Positions 53,332 to 62,733 of a stretch of DNA of 64,000 nucleotides are shown piece after piece. The notes under the pieces were generated by a model. It was given only the letters and a program-made list of their open reading frames with translations, was not told the origin of the DNA and searched no databases. Numbering within the stretch: position 1 is the stretch's first letter; every line of letters begins with the position of its first letter. Origin of the DNA: Edaphovirga cremea (GTDB lineage: Bacteria; Pseudomonadota; Gammaproteobacteria; Enterobacterales; Enterobacteriaceae); NCBI RefSeq assembly GCF_003332275.1, contig NZ_QOVA01000005.1, positions 124,001-188,000 on the forward strand, in the 5' to 3' direction. The translations under genes and the position numbers were made by a program.

Positions 53332-53904
53332 TTGCCGCAGTCACATCAACACTATCTGGTCATCACGGCACTGGGTGCTGACCGCCCCGGTATTGTCAAT
53401 ACTATTACCCGCCACGTCAGCAGTTGTGGCTGTAATATTGAAGATAGCCGGCTTGCCATGCTCGGTGAGGAGTTCACTTTTATCATGCTGCTCTCCGGCA
53501 GTTGGAATGCCATCACCCAGATTGAATCCACCCTGCCGCTGAAAGGCGCAGAACTTGAGCTTCTGATCGTGATGAAGCGCACTAATGCACATGAAAAACC
53601 TGCAACACCGGCCTCTGTCTGGGTAAAGGTTGAGGTGACAGATTCACCGCATATCATCGAAAGATTTACCGATCTTTTTGATACCCACCAGATGAACATT
53701 GCCGAACTGGCCTCCATGACTCAAGCTTCTGACGGGGAAAGGTCTGCGCAACTCTCGATCCAGATTACAGCACACAGCCCTGCCGATACGGATGCCACAA
53801 TTATTGAGCAAGCCTTTCATCGGCTATGTACAGAATTGAAAGCACAAGGCAGTATTAGCGTTGTGAACTATCCACAGCACGATGAGAAAGATGGAGTAAA
53901 GTGA
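53332..53904 (+). CDS. gcvR: glycine cleavage system repressor GcvR
   Basis: Two-ACT-domain protein that inactivates the activator GcvA when glycine is low. The start is set at TTG 53332 ([20 protein letters not shown]), behind ACAGGAAGAG, giving 190 residues, exactly the E. coli length; ATGs 15 and 12 codons earlier (53287, 53296) would add a tail not found in the family. ACT 1 at about 8-80 ([37 protein letters not shown]), ACT 2 at about 95-180 ([20 protein letters not shown]). It overlaps bcp by one base. Confidence 0.93.
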   Translation: MPQSHQHYLVITALGADRPGIVNTITRHVSSCGCNIEDSRLAMLGEEFTFIMLLSGSWNAITQIESTLPLKGAELELLIVMKRTNAHEKPATPASVWVKVEVTDSPHIIERFTDLFDTHQMNIAELASMTQASDGERSAQLSIQITAHSPADTDATIIEQAFHRLCTELKAQGSISVVNYPQHDEKDGVK

Positions 53905-54368
53905 TGAGCCCACTGAAAGCCGGTGATACTGCGCCGCAATTTAGTTTGCCCGACCAGGATGGCGAACAAATTAACCTGGCCGACTTCCAGGGACAGAAAG
54001 TTCTGGTTTATTTCTATCCCAAGGCCATGACACCAGGTTGTACCGTTCAGGCCTGTGGCCTGCGTGACAATATGGATGAACTGAAGAAAGCGGGCGTTGA
54101 AGTGCTGGGAGTCAGCACTGACAAACCCGAGAAACTCTCACGGTTTGCCGAAAAAGAACTGCTGAACTTCACCCTGTTGTCCGATGAGGATCATCAGGTT
54201 GCTGAGCAGTTTGGCGTCTGGGGTGAGAAGACTTTTATGGGAAAAACCTACGACGGCATTCATCGTATCAGCTTTCTGATCGGTACCGACGGCAAGGTTG
54301 AAAAGGTCTTTGATAACTTCAAAACCAACGATCACCATGAGATTGTCATGGAATACCTGCAGTCGTAA
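53904..54368 (+). CDS. bcp: thiol peroxidase Bcp (AhpC/TSA family)
   Basis: Thioredoxin-dependent peroxiredoxin reducing H2O2 and lipid hydroperoxides in the cytosol. ATG 53904 overlaps the gcvR TGA (TGATG) with GGAG upstream; 154 residues. The peroxidatic cysteine is C46 in AMTPGCTVQACGLRD, the resolving cysteine C51, and FGVWGEKTFMGKTYDGIHRI is the family C-terminal block. Cotranscribed with gcvR as in E. coli. A tandem repeat and a terminator follow. Confidence 0.96.
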   Translation: MSPLKAGDTAPQFSLPDQDGEQINLADFQGQKVLVYFYPKAMTPGCTVQACGLRDNMDELKKAGVEVLGVSTDKPEKLSRFAEKELLNFTLLSDEDHQVAEQFGVWGEKTFMGKTYDGIHRISFLIGTDGKVEKVFDNFKTNDHHEIVMEYLQS

Positions 54369-54388
54369 GCGGCTGTCGGACCCGCCCC

Positions 54389-54422
54389 TGGTTGGTTAAC
54401 AAGCCCTTGGTTGGTTAACAAA
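54389..54422 (+). repeat. tandem 19-bp duplication after bcp
   Basis: TGGTTGGTTAACAAG at 54389-54403 is repeated as TGGTTGGTTAACAAA at 54408-54422, period 19. It lies between the bcp stop and its terminator. Confidence 0.75.
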
Positions 54423-54457
54423 AAGTGCGGGGCGAGCCAGAAGTATTGGCCGATTGA

Positions 54458-54482
54458 AAAAAAGCGCGTTCTGCGCTTTTTT
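54458..54482. terminator. bidirectional terminator between bcp and perM
   Basis: AAAAAAGCGC (54458-54467), loop GTTCT, GCGCTTTTTT (54473-54482); both flanks supply a U-tract for the convergent genes. Confidence 0.9.
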
Positions 54483-54498
54483 ATTTTCATCGGTGGCG

Positions 54499-55563
54499 TT
54501 ATTCCACGTCGTTGAGCATTTCATCCGGCCAGGCGTGAATCACCGCTTTAACCAGCGTCGCCAGCGGAATGGCAAAGAACACCCCCCAGAATCCCCACAA
54601 TCCGCCAAAAACAATCACCGAAAGGATGATCACCAGCGGGTGCAGGTTCACCGCTTCCGAGAACAGGATCGGTACCAGAAGATTGCCGTCCAGCCCTTGC
54701 ACTATCAGATACGCGATAAACAGCGTCCAGAAATCAGCGCCCAATCCCCATTGGAACAGCGCGACAACCACCACCGGAATAGTCACGATGACCGCGCCGA
54801 TATAGGGGATCAGCACCGAGAAACCGACCAGAACAGCCAGCAACAGCGAATAGCGCATGTCCATGAAAAAGAACACCAGATACGTGAAAATCCCCACAAT
54901 GATCATCTCAAGGACTTTGCCACGGATGTAGTTGGTAATCTGCTGGTTCATCTCCTTCCAGACCTGCCCGGCCAAACCACGTTCACGCGGGAGCACACGG
55001 CGCACGGCGTTCAGCATCTGCTCTTTGTCTTTGAGCAGGAAGAACACCATCAGCGGCACCAGAATCAGGTAAATCGCCAATGTCAGCAACCCGACCAGCG
55101 AGGCAACGGAATACTTCACCACCGAATCGCCCATGCCAGAAAGTTTTGCCCGCAAGTTCTCTGCCATCATGTCGATAATACCGGCATCGACCAGCGCTGG
55201 ATAACGCGCAGGCAACGTGGCAGCAAAATTGTAAAAATAATTGAGCATACTGGGCAAATCGGCCATCAGGTTGATGCCCTGCTGCCAGGCTGTTGGCGCG
55301 ATCACAAAGACCGCCAGCATTACAATTCCGGTGAAGAGAACCAGCACAATGCTCGCAGACCAGGTGCGTGAACACCCGATGCGCTGCAGCCGCGCGGTCG
55401 GCCACTCCAGCAAATAGGCCAGCACTATCGCCACCAGCAAGGGTGCGAGGATGCCATTGAAAAAATAGAGAATGCAGAATCCCGCCACCAGGATTGCCAG
55501 TAATGCGATGGCCTGGGGATCGGTAAAACGCCGACGGTACCATTGTAACAACATCTCCAACAT
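54499..55563 (-). CDS. perM: AI-2E-transporter family membrane protein PerM (YfgO)
   Basis: Polytopic inner-membrane protein of 354 residues (E. coli 353), AI-2E transporter superfamily, formerly called a putative permease; transported molecule not established. Eight or so membrane segments, including ALLAILVAGFCILYFFNGIL, SIVLVLFTGIVMLAVFVIAP and PLVIILSVIVFGGLWGFWGV, with the family block GLDGNLLVPILFSEAVNLHP. Divergent from bepA, as in E. coli. Confidence 0.94.
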   Translation of the reverse strand: MLEMLLQWYRRRFTDPQAIALLAILVAGFCILYFFNGILAPLLVAIVLAYLLEWPTARLQRIGCSRTWSASIVLVLFTGIVMLAVFVIAPTAWQQGINLMADLPSMLNYFYNFAATLPARYPALVDAGIIDMMAENLRAKLSGMGDSVVKYSVASLVGLLTLAIYLILVPLMVFFLLKDKEQMLNAVRRVLPRERGLAGQVWKEMNQQITNYIRGKVLEMIIVGIFTYLVFFFMDMRYSLLLAVLVGFSVLIPYIGAVIVTIPVVVVALFQWGLGADFWTLFIAYLIVQGLDGNLLVPILFSEAVNLHPLVIILSVIVFGGLWGFWGVFFAIPLATLVKAVIHAWPDEMLNDVE

Positions 55564-55794
55564 CAGAGAGCTCCCGGTAGTCCATAATAAAAACGTGCCG
55601 CCGTCGCCTGGCGATATGAGGCAGCATGATAATCCGTGTTCAAACGTTCCATTGTGCGTAAGGGATGGCTAAGATGTGGCAAGCGGCCAGTTATGCAGTC
55701 AGGAATTCCCTTTAAAAGGGAACAGCAAAACGAAAAGCCCGGCAGTCTGCCTCACCGTAAAGGGGATTGTACTGGAGTGAGGCGCAGGGAAGAA

Positions 55795-55821
55795 GAACTC
55801 TTATGCGTTGTCGGCGTCAAA
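55795..55821 (+). promoter_or_regulatory. candidate sigma-E promoter of bepA
   Basis: GAACTC (55795-55800) and TCAAA (55817-55821) with a 16-base spacer resemble the sigma-E pattern GAACTT-N16-TCTRA. E. coli bepA (yfgC) is a sigma-E target, which supports it. 55564-55853 holds no gene. Confidence 0.42.
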
Positions 55822-55853
55822 GTGATTAACAGACTCAGGGGATACATTTTTAT

Positions 55854-57320
55854 ATGGCTTCACGCTTTTGCAAAACGGTAATTTCTGGCCTGCTGGGCGC
55901 GGCGATCTTTTCCTGTGGAATACCGGCCATGGCAGACACGGCAGATCAACTGCCTGATATTGGTACTACGGCGGGTGCCACGCTGAGTATCAATCAGGAA
56001 CTGGCCATGGGTGATTTCTATGTCCGCCAGTTGCGCGGAAGTGCCCCGTTAATCAACGATCCGCTGCTGGTGCAATACATCAATCAGCTTGGCAACCGGT
56101 TGGTCACGCACGCGTATTCGGTCAAAACCCCTTTTCACTTCTTTCTGGTGAATAATGGCGAAATCAACGCCTTTGCCTTCTTCGGGGGCAACGTGGTGCT
56201 GCATTCGGCGTTATTCCGCTATACCGACAATGAAAGCCAGCTCGCCTCGGTGCTGGCGCATGAAATCTCCCACGTCACGCAGCGCCATCTGGCCCGCTCC
56301 ATGGAAGATCAGCAGCGCAATGCGCCACTGACCTGGGTCGGTGCGCTGGGTTCAATTTTGCTGGCAATGGCCAGCCCGCAGGCCGGTATGGCCGCCCTGA
56401 CCGGTACGCTGGCTGGCGCGCAACAGGGGATGATCAGTTTTACGCAAGCCAATGAACAGGAAGCCGATCGCATCGGTATTCAGGTGCTGCAACGCAGTGG
56501 GTTTGATCCGGAATCCATGCCGGACTTTCTGCAAAAACTGGCCGATCAGTCGCGATATGGCACCCGCCCGCCGGAAATGCTGCTGACGCACCCTTTGCCC
56601 GACAGCCGTCTCTCCGATGCACGTAACCGTGCCAACCAGATGCCACGGCATCTGGTGCAATCCTCGCAGGATTACGTCATGGCCAAGGTGCGCGTACTGG
56701 GCATGTATGGTTCCGAAGAGAGCAACCTGAGCAGCGAATTCATCAACACCCTGAAACAGGGCAACGTCCGGGAACAGGCGGCGGCCAAATACGGTGAAGC
56801 CATTCTGTTCTATCAGGCCAAAAAATATGACGATGCGCGCAATACACTTCAGCCACTGCTGACCAAAGAGCCGGGCAATATCTGGTATCTCGATCTGATG
56901 ACCGATATCGATCTGGGGCAAAACCGCGCGGCTCAAGCAATAGCAAGGCTGGAAAGCGCCAATGCGGAACGCAGTAATCAGCCGGTACTGCAACTGAACC
57001 TTGCTAACGCCTATATCGAGGGGAAACGCCCCGCCGACGCCAGCCGGATACTCTATCGCTATACTTATGCCAATCCAGGCGATCCCAATGGTTGGGATCT
57101 GTTGGCGCAGGCCTCGGCAGATCAAGGGCTTCGCGCCCAGGAGTTATCGGCACGTGCCGAAAGTATGGCACTGGTCGGGCGGCTCGATCAGTCGATTGAA
57201 TTATTGAGTAACGCCAGTGCCCAGTCGAAACTCAGAAGTCTGGATCAGGCGCGTTATGATGCGCGGATCGATCAGCTTCGCCAATTGCAGAAGCGCTTCC
57301 GCCAATATCAGCGCAGTTGA
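55854..57320 (+). CDS. bepA: periplasmic metalloprotease/chaperone BepA
   Basis: Periplasmic M48 zinc protease and chaperone that helps LptD mature and degrades misassembled outer membrane proteins. It has 488 residues (E. coli 487), with a signal peptide ending near GIPAMA-DTA. The active site is HEISH (H136, E137, H140) within [20 protein letters not shown], with the third ligand in [19 protein letters not shown] repeats follow at about 310-480 ([35 protein letters not shown]). Followed by yfgD 44 bases downstream as in E. coli. Confidence 0.95.
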   Translation: MASRFCKTVISGLLGAAIFSCGIPAMADTADQLPDIGTTAGATLSINQELAMGDFYVRQLRGSAPLINDPLLVQYINQLGNRLVTHAYSVKTPFHFFLVNNGEINAFAFFGGNVVLHSALFRYTDNESQLASVLAHEISHVTQRHLARSMEDQQRNAPLTWVGALGSILLAMASPQAGMAALTGTLAGAQQGMISFTQANEQEADRIGIQVLQRSGFDPESMPDFLQKLADQSRYGTRPPEMLLTHPLPDSRLSDARNRANQMPRHLVQSSQDYVMAKVRVLGMYGSEESNLSSEFINTLKQGNVREQAAAKYGEAILFYQAKKYDDARNTLQPLLTKEPGNIWYLDLMTDIDLGQNRAAQAIARLESANAERSNQPVLQLNLANAYIEGKRPADASRILYRYTYANPGDPNGWDLLAQASADQGLRAQELSARAESMALVGRLDQSIELLSNASAQSKLRSLDQARYDARIDQLRQLQKRFRQYQRS

Positions 57321-57364
57321 TATCAGGTAGCCGTTAACAGTCAAAACCATGAGGGAGAGTTTTT

Positions 57365-57724
57365 ATGACGAAATCTGTGGCGATATACCACAATCCACGC
57401 TGCTCCAAGAGCCGTGAAACCTTGGAATTGCTTGAAAATAAAGGCATCAAACCGGACGTTATTCTCTACCTTGAAACGCCTCCTTCGCCGGATACCCTGA
57501 AAAAGCTGCTGCAAAAGCTGGGATTCAGTTCGGCGCGTCAATTGATGCGCACCAAAGAGGAGATCTACAAGGAGTTGAATCTGGATGACTCAGGTTTAAG
57601 CGAAGATCAATTATTGCAGGCGATGACCGACCACCCCAGATTAATCGAGCGCCCTATCGTTGTGGCAAATGGCAAAGCACGGATCGGACGTCCACCAGAG
57701 CAGGTGCTTGATATCATTGGTTGA
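57365..57724 (+). CDS. yfgD: ArsC-family reductase YfgD
   Basis: 119-residue thioredoxin-fold protein of the glutaredoxin-coupled arsenate reductase family. It has the catalytic C13 in YHNPRCSKSRETLELLENKG, the arginine region LMRTKEEIYKELNLDDSGLS and RPIVVANGKARIGRPPEQVL, identical in kind to E. coli YfgD. Actual arsenate reduction is unproven for YfgD. GAGGGAG Shine-Dalgarno. Convergent with hda. Confidence 0.95.
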   Translation: MTKSVAIYHNPRCSKSRETLELLENKGIKPDVILYLETPPSPDTLKKLLQKLGFSSARQLMRTKEEIYKELNLDDSGLSEDQLLQAMTDHPRLIERPIVVANGKARIGRPPEQVLDIIG

Positions 57725-57783
57725 TTTTTGCTACCGAGCGGTTCTATCAATGATCGTTTTAGAAATAACAGACTTATAAATAA

Positions 57784-58485
57784 CTACAGGCCAAGGATTT
57801 CTTTAACGAAAGGAATAGTGAGTTTGCGTTGCGCGGTAATGGATGCGCGATCGAGATGATCGAGTGTCGTGAACAGTGTACGCATTTCGCGGTCTAGCCG
57901 CTTCAGCAGGAAGCGGCCAACATCTTCCGGCAATTCAAAACCACGCAATTTGGCGCGCAGTTGCAACGCCTGCAATTTCTCATCATCCGAGAGCGGCTGC
58001 AGTTTATAGATTTGCCCCCAATCGAGACGGGAGGCCAGATCGGGAAGATGCAGATTCAACTGCCGGGGCGGACGGTCGCCGGTAATGAACAGGCGGGTTC
58101 GTCCCGTTTCGAGGATGCGGTTGTAGAGATTGAATATCGCCATTTCCCACGCTTCATCCCCCGCCACGCACTCGATATTGTCGATGCACACCAGCGCCAG
58201 TTGCTCCATACCGTCGAGCACTTCAGGAACGAAATAGGCTCGCTTATCCAGCGGAACATAGCCCACCGCCTCGCCTTTTTGCGACAGCTCTGCACATGCC
58301 GCATGCAGCAAGTGACTCCGGCCACCGCCTTCGCGCGACCAGAAATAGATATAGCTTCCATGTTCCTGGCGCAGTGCACTTTGAATGGCAGCAAGCAAGG
58401 ATGGGTTCTCTCCCGGATAAAAACTGGCAAACGTTTCGTCATCGGGCAGATAAAGTGGCAGTGAAAGCTGTGCCGGCGTATTCAG
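57784..58485 (-). CDS. hda: regulatory inactivator of DnaA, Hda
   Basis: AAA+ protein that, with the beta clamp, stimulates ATP hydrolysis by DnaA and prevents over-initiation. The start is set at CTG 58485 (read as Met, then [20 protein letters not shown]), giving 233 residues exactly as in E. coli, where a CTG start is established; GAGGTG precedes it. The frame is open to an ATG at 58533 but that part is not conserved. Clamp-binding [20 protein letters not shown] at the P-loop position (Walker A weak, as in Hda), [13 protein letters not shown] (Walker B) and arginine finger region [18 protein letters not shown] are present. It lies downstream of uraA. Confidence 0.95.
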   Translation of the reverse strand: MNTPAQLSLPLYLPDDETFASFYPGENPSLLAAIQSALRQEHGSYIYFWSREGGGRSHLLHAACAELSQKGEAVGYVPLDKRAYFVPEVLDGMEQLALVCIDNIECVAGDEAWEMAIFNLYNRILETGRTRLFITGDRPPRQLNLHLPDLASRLDWGQIYKLQPLSDDEKLQALQLRAKLRGFELPEDVGRFLLKRLDREMRTLFTTLDHLDRASITAQRKLTIPFVKEILGL

Positions 58486-58629
58486 AAGCACCTCAACCAA
58501 TACGGTCAAATAAAACCGAAAGGAGTCTATCACAGAACGCGCAGGCAGTAGAACCTGCGGTGAAGGAATCGCGGGATCCCGGTGGATCCCGCCGCATAAC
58601 TGGCTGAAATAACAGCCAAGATGGGTTTA

Positions 58630-59919
58630 TCAGTGTGAACCGTCAGTAGCATCGTCAGGATCAAGCACCTGCTCTTCGCCACGGAACATTTCGATCACTT
58701 TGAACAGCAGGCTGAGGAAAATACCGACGATCGTCGCCAGCGCCATGCCTTTCAATTCTGCTGCACCGATGTGAACTTTCGCGCCGCTGACACCAATAAT
58801 CAGGATCACGGAGGTCAGGATCAGGTTCTGCGCTTTGTTGTAATCCACTTTTGATTCAATCAGTACGCGGATACCTGAAGCACCGATTACGCCGTAAAGC
58901 AGCAGCGAGACACCGCCCATGACCGGGACCGGAACAGCCTGAATGGCGGCCGCCAGCTTACCGACGCAGGAAAGAAGAATCGCCAGGATCGCCGCCCCGC
59001 CAATCACCCAGGTGCTGTACACTTTGGTGATCGCCATAACACCGATGTTTTCGCCATAGGTCGTGTTCGGTGTGGAACCAAAGAAACCGGAGATCACCGT
59101 AGACAGGCCGTTGGCAAACATTGAGCGATGCAGACCCGGATCGCGCAGCAGATCCTTTTTGACGATATTTGCGGTAACCACCAGGTGGCCCACATGTTCG
59201 GCAATAACCACCAGCGCAGCCGGAAGGATAGTGAAGATCGCGATCCACTCAAAACGCGGTGTGTAGAACGTCGGCAGGGCAAACCAATGCGCATTGGCAA
59301 TCGTCGACAGGTCAACCACGCCCATAAACAGGGAAAGCGCATAACCCGCCAGCACGCCAACCAGGATCGGGATAATGGCCAGGAAACCGCGGAACAGTAC
59401 GGAACCCAATATGGTCACTGACAGCGTCACCAGCGAAATAATGATGGTGGTTGAGTCAACGCTGACACCTTCCGCGGGCAGCAGACCGGCCATCCCGGCC
59501 GCCACACCCGCCAGTTCCAGACCAATCACCGCCACGATCGCCCCCATTGCCGCCGGAGGGAACATAACGTTGATCCAGCCAATACCGGCTTTTTTGACAA
59601 TCAGCGCGACCAGACAGAACAACAGGCCGCAGGCGATAAAGCCACCCAGCGCCGCTTCATAGCCCATCGGCAACAGCAGCAGCACCGGTGAAATGAATGC
59701 AAAGCTGGAGCCGAGATAGGCCGGAATTTTACCTTTACATATAAACAGATAAAGCAACGTCCCTACGCCGTTGAATAACAATACCGTGGCCGGATTGATT
59801 TTAAACATGATAGGCACCAGGACGGTGGCGCCAAACATGGCAAACAGATGCTGAAAACTCAACGGTATCGTTTGCAATAACGGTGGACGTTCACTTACCC
59901 CGATGGCACGACGGGTCAT
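58630..59919 (-). CDS. uraA: uracil permease UraA
   Basis: Proton-driven uracil importer of the NCS2 family. It has 429 residues, identical in length to E. coli UraA, with 14 membrane segments arranged in two repeats. Substrate-site regions include SSFAFISPVLLLLPMGYEAA, VVIAEHVGHLVVTANIVKKD and FFGSTPNTTYGENIGVMAIT. The upp-uraA-hda order is the same as in E. coli; a terminator between upp and uraA suggests attenuation or partial read-through. Confidence 0.97.
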   Translation of the reverse strand: MTRRAIGVSERPPLLQTIPLSFQHLFAMFGATVLVPIMFKINPATVLLFNGVGTLLYLFICKGKIPAYLGSSFAFISPVLLLLPMGYEAALGGFIACGLLFCLVALIVKKAGIGWINVMFPPAAMGAIVAVIGLELAGVAAGMAGLLPAEGVSVDSTTIIISLVTLSVTILGSVLFRGFLAIIPILVGVLAGYALSLFMGVVDLSTIANAHWFALPTFYTPRFEWIAIFTILPAALVVIAEHVGHLVVTANIVKKDLLRDPGLHRSMFANGLSTVISGFFGSTPNTTYGENIGVMAITKVYSTWVIGGAAILAILLSCVGKLAAAIQAVPVPVMGGVSLLLYGVIGASGIRVLIESKVDYNKAQNLILTSVILIIGVSGAKVHIGAAELKGMALATIVGIFLSLLFKVIEMFRGEEQVLDPDDATDGSH

Positions 59920-59960
59920 CTTTTGATCCTCTTTATACGGTGTTAATTATGGGAAAAACC

Positions 59961-59988
59961 AAAAAAAAGCCGACTTCTCAGTCGGCTT
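59961..59988 (-). terminator. terminator between upp and uraA
   Basis: Reverse strand AAGCCGAC-TGAGAA-GTCGGCTT followed by TTTTTT, 9 bases after the upp stop. Confidence 0.85.
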
Positions 59989-59996
59989 GATGTCTG

Positions 59997-60623
59997 TTAT
60001 TTGGTACCGAATATCTTATCGCCCGCATCGCCGAGCCCCGGCACTATGTAACCATGCTCGTTCAGGCACTGATCGATTGACGCGGTATACAGCTCAACGT
60101 CAGGATGCGCCTCTTCCAGCGCTTTAATCCCTTCAGGGGCCGCGACCAGAACCAGGACTTTAATACTGCGGCAGCCCGCTTTTTTCAGCAGATCGATCGT
60201 GGCGATCATCGAACCACCGGTCGCCAGCATCGGGTCAACCACCAGCGCCATGCGCTCTTCGATGTTGGAAACCAGCTTCTGGAAATAAGGAACCGGCTTG
60301 AGCGTCTCTTCGTCGCGGTAAACCCCTACCACGCTGATACGCGCACTTGGCACATGCTCCAAAACCCCTTCCATCATGCCCAATCCGGCACGCAGAATCG
60401 GTACAACCGTTATTTTCTTGCCTTTAATCTGTTCAATTTCAACCGACCCGCACCATCCTTCAATGGTCACCTTTTCGGTCAGCAGATCGGCGGTCGCTTC
60501 ATAGGTCAGCAAACTTCCCACTTCAGAAGCCAGTTCACGAAAACGTTTTGTACTGATATCGTGCTCACGCATCAGTCCCAGCTTATGTTTTACTAGTGGG
60601 TGTTTCACCTCAACGATCTTCAT
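59997..60623 (-). CDS. upp: uracil phosphoribosyltransferase Upp
   Basis: Salvages uracil to UMP with PRPP. The second of two adjacent ATGs (60623) sits 7 bases after GGGGAG and gives 208 residues, [20 protein letters not shown], as in E. coli. PRPP-binding loop [20 protein letters not shown], uracil-site C-terminus [19 protein letters not shown]. Divergent from purM with about 290 bases between, which contain a dispersed-repeat arm and the purM PurR box. Confidence 0.97.
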   Translation of the reverse strand: MKIVEVKHPLVKHKLGLMREHDISTKRFRELASEVGSLLTYEATADLLTEKVTIEGWCGSVEIEQIKGKKITVVPILRAGLGMMEGVLEHVPSARISVVGVYRDEETLKPVPYFQKLVSNIEERMALVVDPMLATGGSMIATIDLLKKAGCRSIKVLVLVAAPEGIKALEEAHPDVELYTASIDQCLNEHGYIVPGLGDAGDKIFGTK

Positions 60624-60740
60624 CATTATTCTCCCCTACGACGGTTAACGGCCAAAAAAATCGCGAGATTATAACGCCTTTTTTTTTGAACGCCACAGAC
60701 ATTCACCTGATCCAGATCAACAGAATCCGTATAAGAGTAT

Positions 60741-60770
60741 ATACCTGTCATACTTCAAGTTGCAGGTGTG
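60741..60770. repeat. dispersed palindromic repeat (copy 3, one arm)
   Basis: ATACCTGTCATACTTCAAGT followed by TGCAGGTGTG is the conserved end of the repeat family seen at 23783-23880 and 29450-29492, in the opposite orientation. The matching second arm was not recognised. Confidence 0.6.
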
Positions 60771-60830
60771 TTCACGCTCCCAACTTTCCCCCGCCACAGA
60801 CAGACAAAAGCATGCACGTTAACAAGCCGC

Positions 60831-60846
60831 TCGCAAACGTTTGCCT
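60831..60846 (+). promoter_or_regulatory. PurR operator of purMN
   Basis: TCGCAAACGTTTGCCT closely fits the PurR consensus ACGCAAACGTTTTCGT. A possible -10, TAGAAT, lies at 60854-60859, so the box overlaps the promoter. Confidence 0.82.
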
Positions 60847-60910
60847 GCGCTGTTAGAATTGCCGCGCTCCATTTTAATCACCAACCGCAAACCGCCGTGG
60901 GGACTCTGCA

Positions 60911-61948
60911 GTGACCGACAAAACCTCTCTCAGCTATAAAGACGCAGGTGTAGATATCGATGCCGGCAACGAACTCGTTGATCGTATCAAAGGCGTAGTG
61001 AAACAGACTCGTCGCCCGGAAGTCATGGGCGGACTGGGCGGGTTTGGTGCCCTGTGCGCGCTGCCGCAAAAATATCGTGAACCGGTGCTGGTCTCCGGCA
61101 CCGACGGCGTTGGAACCAAGCTGCGTCTGGCGATGGATCTGAAGCGCCACGATACCATTGGTATCGATCTGGTGGCGATGTGTGTCAACGATCTGGTAGT
61201 GCAGGGCGCTGAGCCGCTGTTCTTCCTTGATTATTACGCCACGGGCAAACTGGATGTGGATACCGCAGCCAGCGTCATCACTGGCATTGCCGAAGGCTGC
61301 AAACAGTCTGGCTGTGCGCTGGTTGGCGGCGAAACGGCAGAAATGCCGGGGATGTATCACGGCGAAGATTATGATGTCGCCGGTTTCTGCGTGGGTGTGG
61401 TTGAGAAATCAGAAATCATCGATGGCAGTAAAGTGCAGGACGGCGATATTCTGATCGCCCTCGGTGCCAGTGGCCCGCATTCAAATGGCTACTCGCTGGT
61501 GCGCAAGATTCTGGAAGTCAGCAAAACCGATCCGGAAAATACCCAGTTGGATGGCAAATCGCTGGCCGACCATCTGCTGGCTCCGACGAAAATTTATGTG
61601 AAATCTATTCTGAGCCTGATTGAGCAACTGGATATCCACGCCATTGCCCATCTGACCGGTGGCGGTTTCTGGGAAAATATCCCACGCGTATTGCCGCAAG
61701 GCACGCAGGCCGTCATTGATGAAAGCAGTTGGCAGTGGCCTGCCGTGTTCAACTGGCTGCAACAGACGGGCAACGTCAGCCGTCATGAAATGTACCGCAC
61801 CTTTAACTGCGGCGTGGGCATGGTTGTCGTTCTGCCTGCCGAATTGGCAGACAAAGCGGTTGAACTGCTGACCCAAAGCGGTGAAAAAGCCTGGAAAATT
61901 GGCAGCATCAAAGCTTCTGATTCCGAGCAGCGTGTGGTCATCAACTAA
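60911..61948 (+). CDS. purM: AIR synthetase PurM
   Basis: Phosphoribosylaminoimidazole synthetase, fifth step of purine synthesis: closes FGAM to AIR with ATP. It has 345 residues, same as E. coli, starting at GTG 60911 ([20 protein letters not shown]). Motifs: [75 protein letters not shown] and [16 protein letters not shown]. The stop overlaps the purN start (TAATG). A PurR box lies in its promoter. Confidence 0.97.
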   Translation: MTDKTSLSYKDAGVDIDAGNELVDRIKGVVKQTRRPEVMGGLGGFGALCALPQKYREPVLVSGTDGVGTKLRLAMDLKRHDTIGIDLVAMCVNDLVVQGAEPLFFLDYYATGKLDVDTAASVITGIAEGCKQSGCALVGGETAEMPGMYHGEDYDVAGFCVGVVEKSEIIDGSKVQDGDILIALGASGPHSNGYSLVRKILEVSKTDPENTQLDGKSLADHLLAPTKIYVKSILSLIEQLDIHAIAHLTGGGFWENIPRVLPQGTQAVIDESSWQWPAVFNWLQQTGNVSRHEMYRTFNCGVGMVVVLPAELADKAVELLTQSGEKAWKIGSIKASDSEQRVVIN

Positions 61949-62586
61949 TGAAGAATATTGTGGTGCTGGTATCAGGTCAGGGGAGCAATCTTCAGGCATT
62001 GATAGATGCCTGCGAACAGGGACGCATCCACGGTAAAATCAGGGCGGTGTTCAGTAACAATGCCAACGCTTACGGGCTGGAACGCGCCCGTGACGCGGGC
62101 ATTGATGCCCAGTCAGTTGATGCGAAGGCTTACCCTGACCGCAACGCATTTGATGCGGCGCTGGCACAGGCCATTGATGCCTACCAACCCGATCTGCTGG
62201 TGCTGGCGGGGTACATGCGTATCCTGAGCAGCGCATTTGTACAGCACTATGCGGGCCGGATGCTGAATATCCACCCTTCGCTGCTGCCGAAGTATCCCGG
62301 CCTGCATACGCATCGTCTGGCGCTTGAGAATGGTGACAGCGAGCACGGCACGTCGGTGCATTTCGTGACCGAAGAGTTGGATGGCGGGCCGGTGATCCTA
62401 CAGGCCAAGGTGCCCGTTTTTGCTGAAGACGATGAACACGATCTGATCGATCGCGTTCAGGTGCAGGAGCACAGCATTTACCCCATGGTCGTGGATTGGT
62501 TTGTTGCAGGCCGTTTGCAGATGCGTGATAACGCAGCCTGGCTGGATAATCAGCCGTTGCCAGCGCAGGGCTACGCTGCAGATTGA
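61948..62586 (+). CDS. purN: GAR transformylase PurN
   Basis: Phosphoribosylglycinamide formyltransferase, third step of purine synthesis, using 10-formyl-THF. It has 212 residues (E. coli 212): VSGQGSNLQALIDAC phosphate loop, LAGYMRILSSAFVQHYAGRM, catalytic NIHPSLLPKYPGLHTHR (Asn and His) and the Asp in EELDGGPVILQAKVPV. Coupled to purM by a one-base overlap. The region after it (62587-62704) has no supported gene. Confidence 0.97.
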   Translation: MKNIVVLVSGQGSNLQALIDACEQGRIHGKIRAVFSNNANAYGLERARDAGIDAQSVDAKAYPDRNAFDAALAQAIDAYQPDLLVLAGYMRILSSAFVQHYAGRMLNIHPSLLPKYPGLHTHRLALENGDSEHGTSVHFVTEELDGGPVILQAKVPVFAEDDEHDLIDRVQVQEHSIYPMVVDWFVAGRLQMRDNAAWLDNQPLPAQGYAAD

Positions 62587-62704
62587 CCTCGATGATATTC
62601 AAAGATGCCGCCATTGGGCAGGGAATGTGGTAGTTAAACCTGTAACCGTAAAAGGGGTTTACGTCGGTAATTCTGCCCGTCTGTTAAGGACTTTGTGATG
62701 GCAA

Positions 62705-62730
62705 TGCGGGCCTGAATATACAGGCCCGCA
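62705..62730. terminator. stem-loop between convergent purN and a monooxygenase gene
   Basis: TGCGGGCCTG (62705-62714) and CAGGCCCGCA (62721-62730) form a perfect 10-bp stem with a 6-base loop; no U-tract on either side, but the place between convergent genes supports termination. Confidence 0.6.
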
Positions 62731-62733
62731 GAC

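Noticed and set aside
54454-55371. Plus-strand frame of 305 codons opposite perM, rich in His, Gln and Arg
   Set aside because: Typical antisense reading of a membrane protein gene; perM is well supported on the other strand.
62587-62704. Possible coding remnant after purN (GNVVVKPVTVKGVYVGNSAR)
   Set aside because: Only a few dozen codons, no start and no identifiable family.
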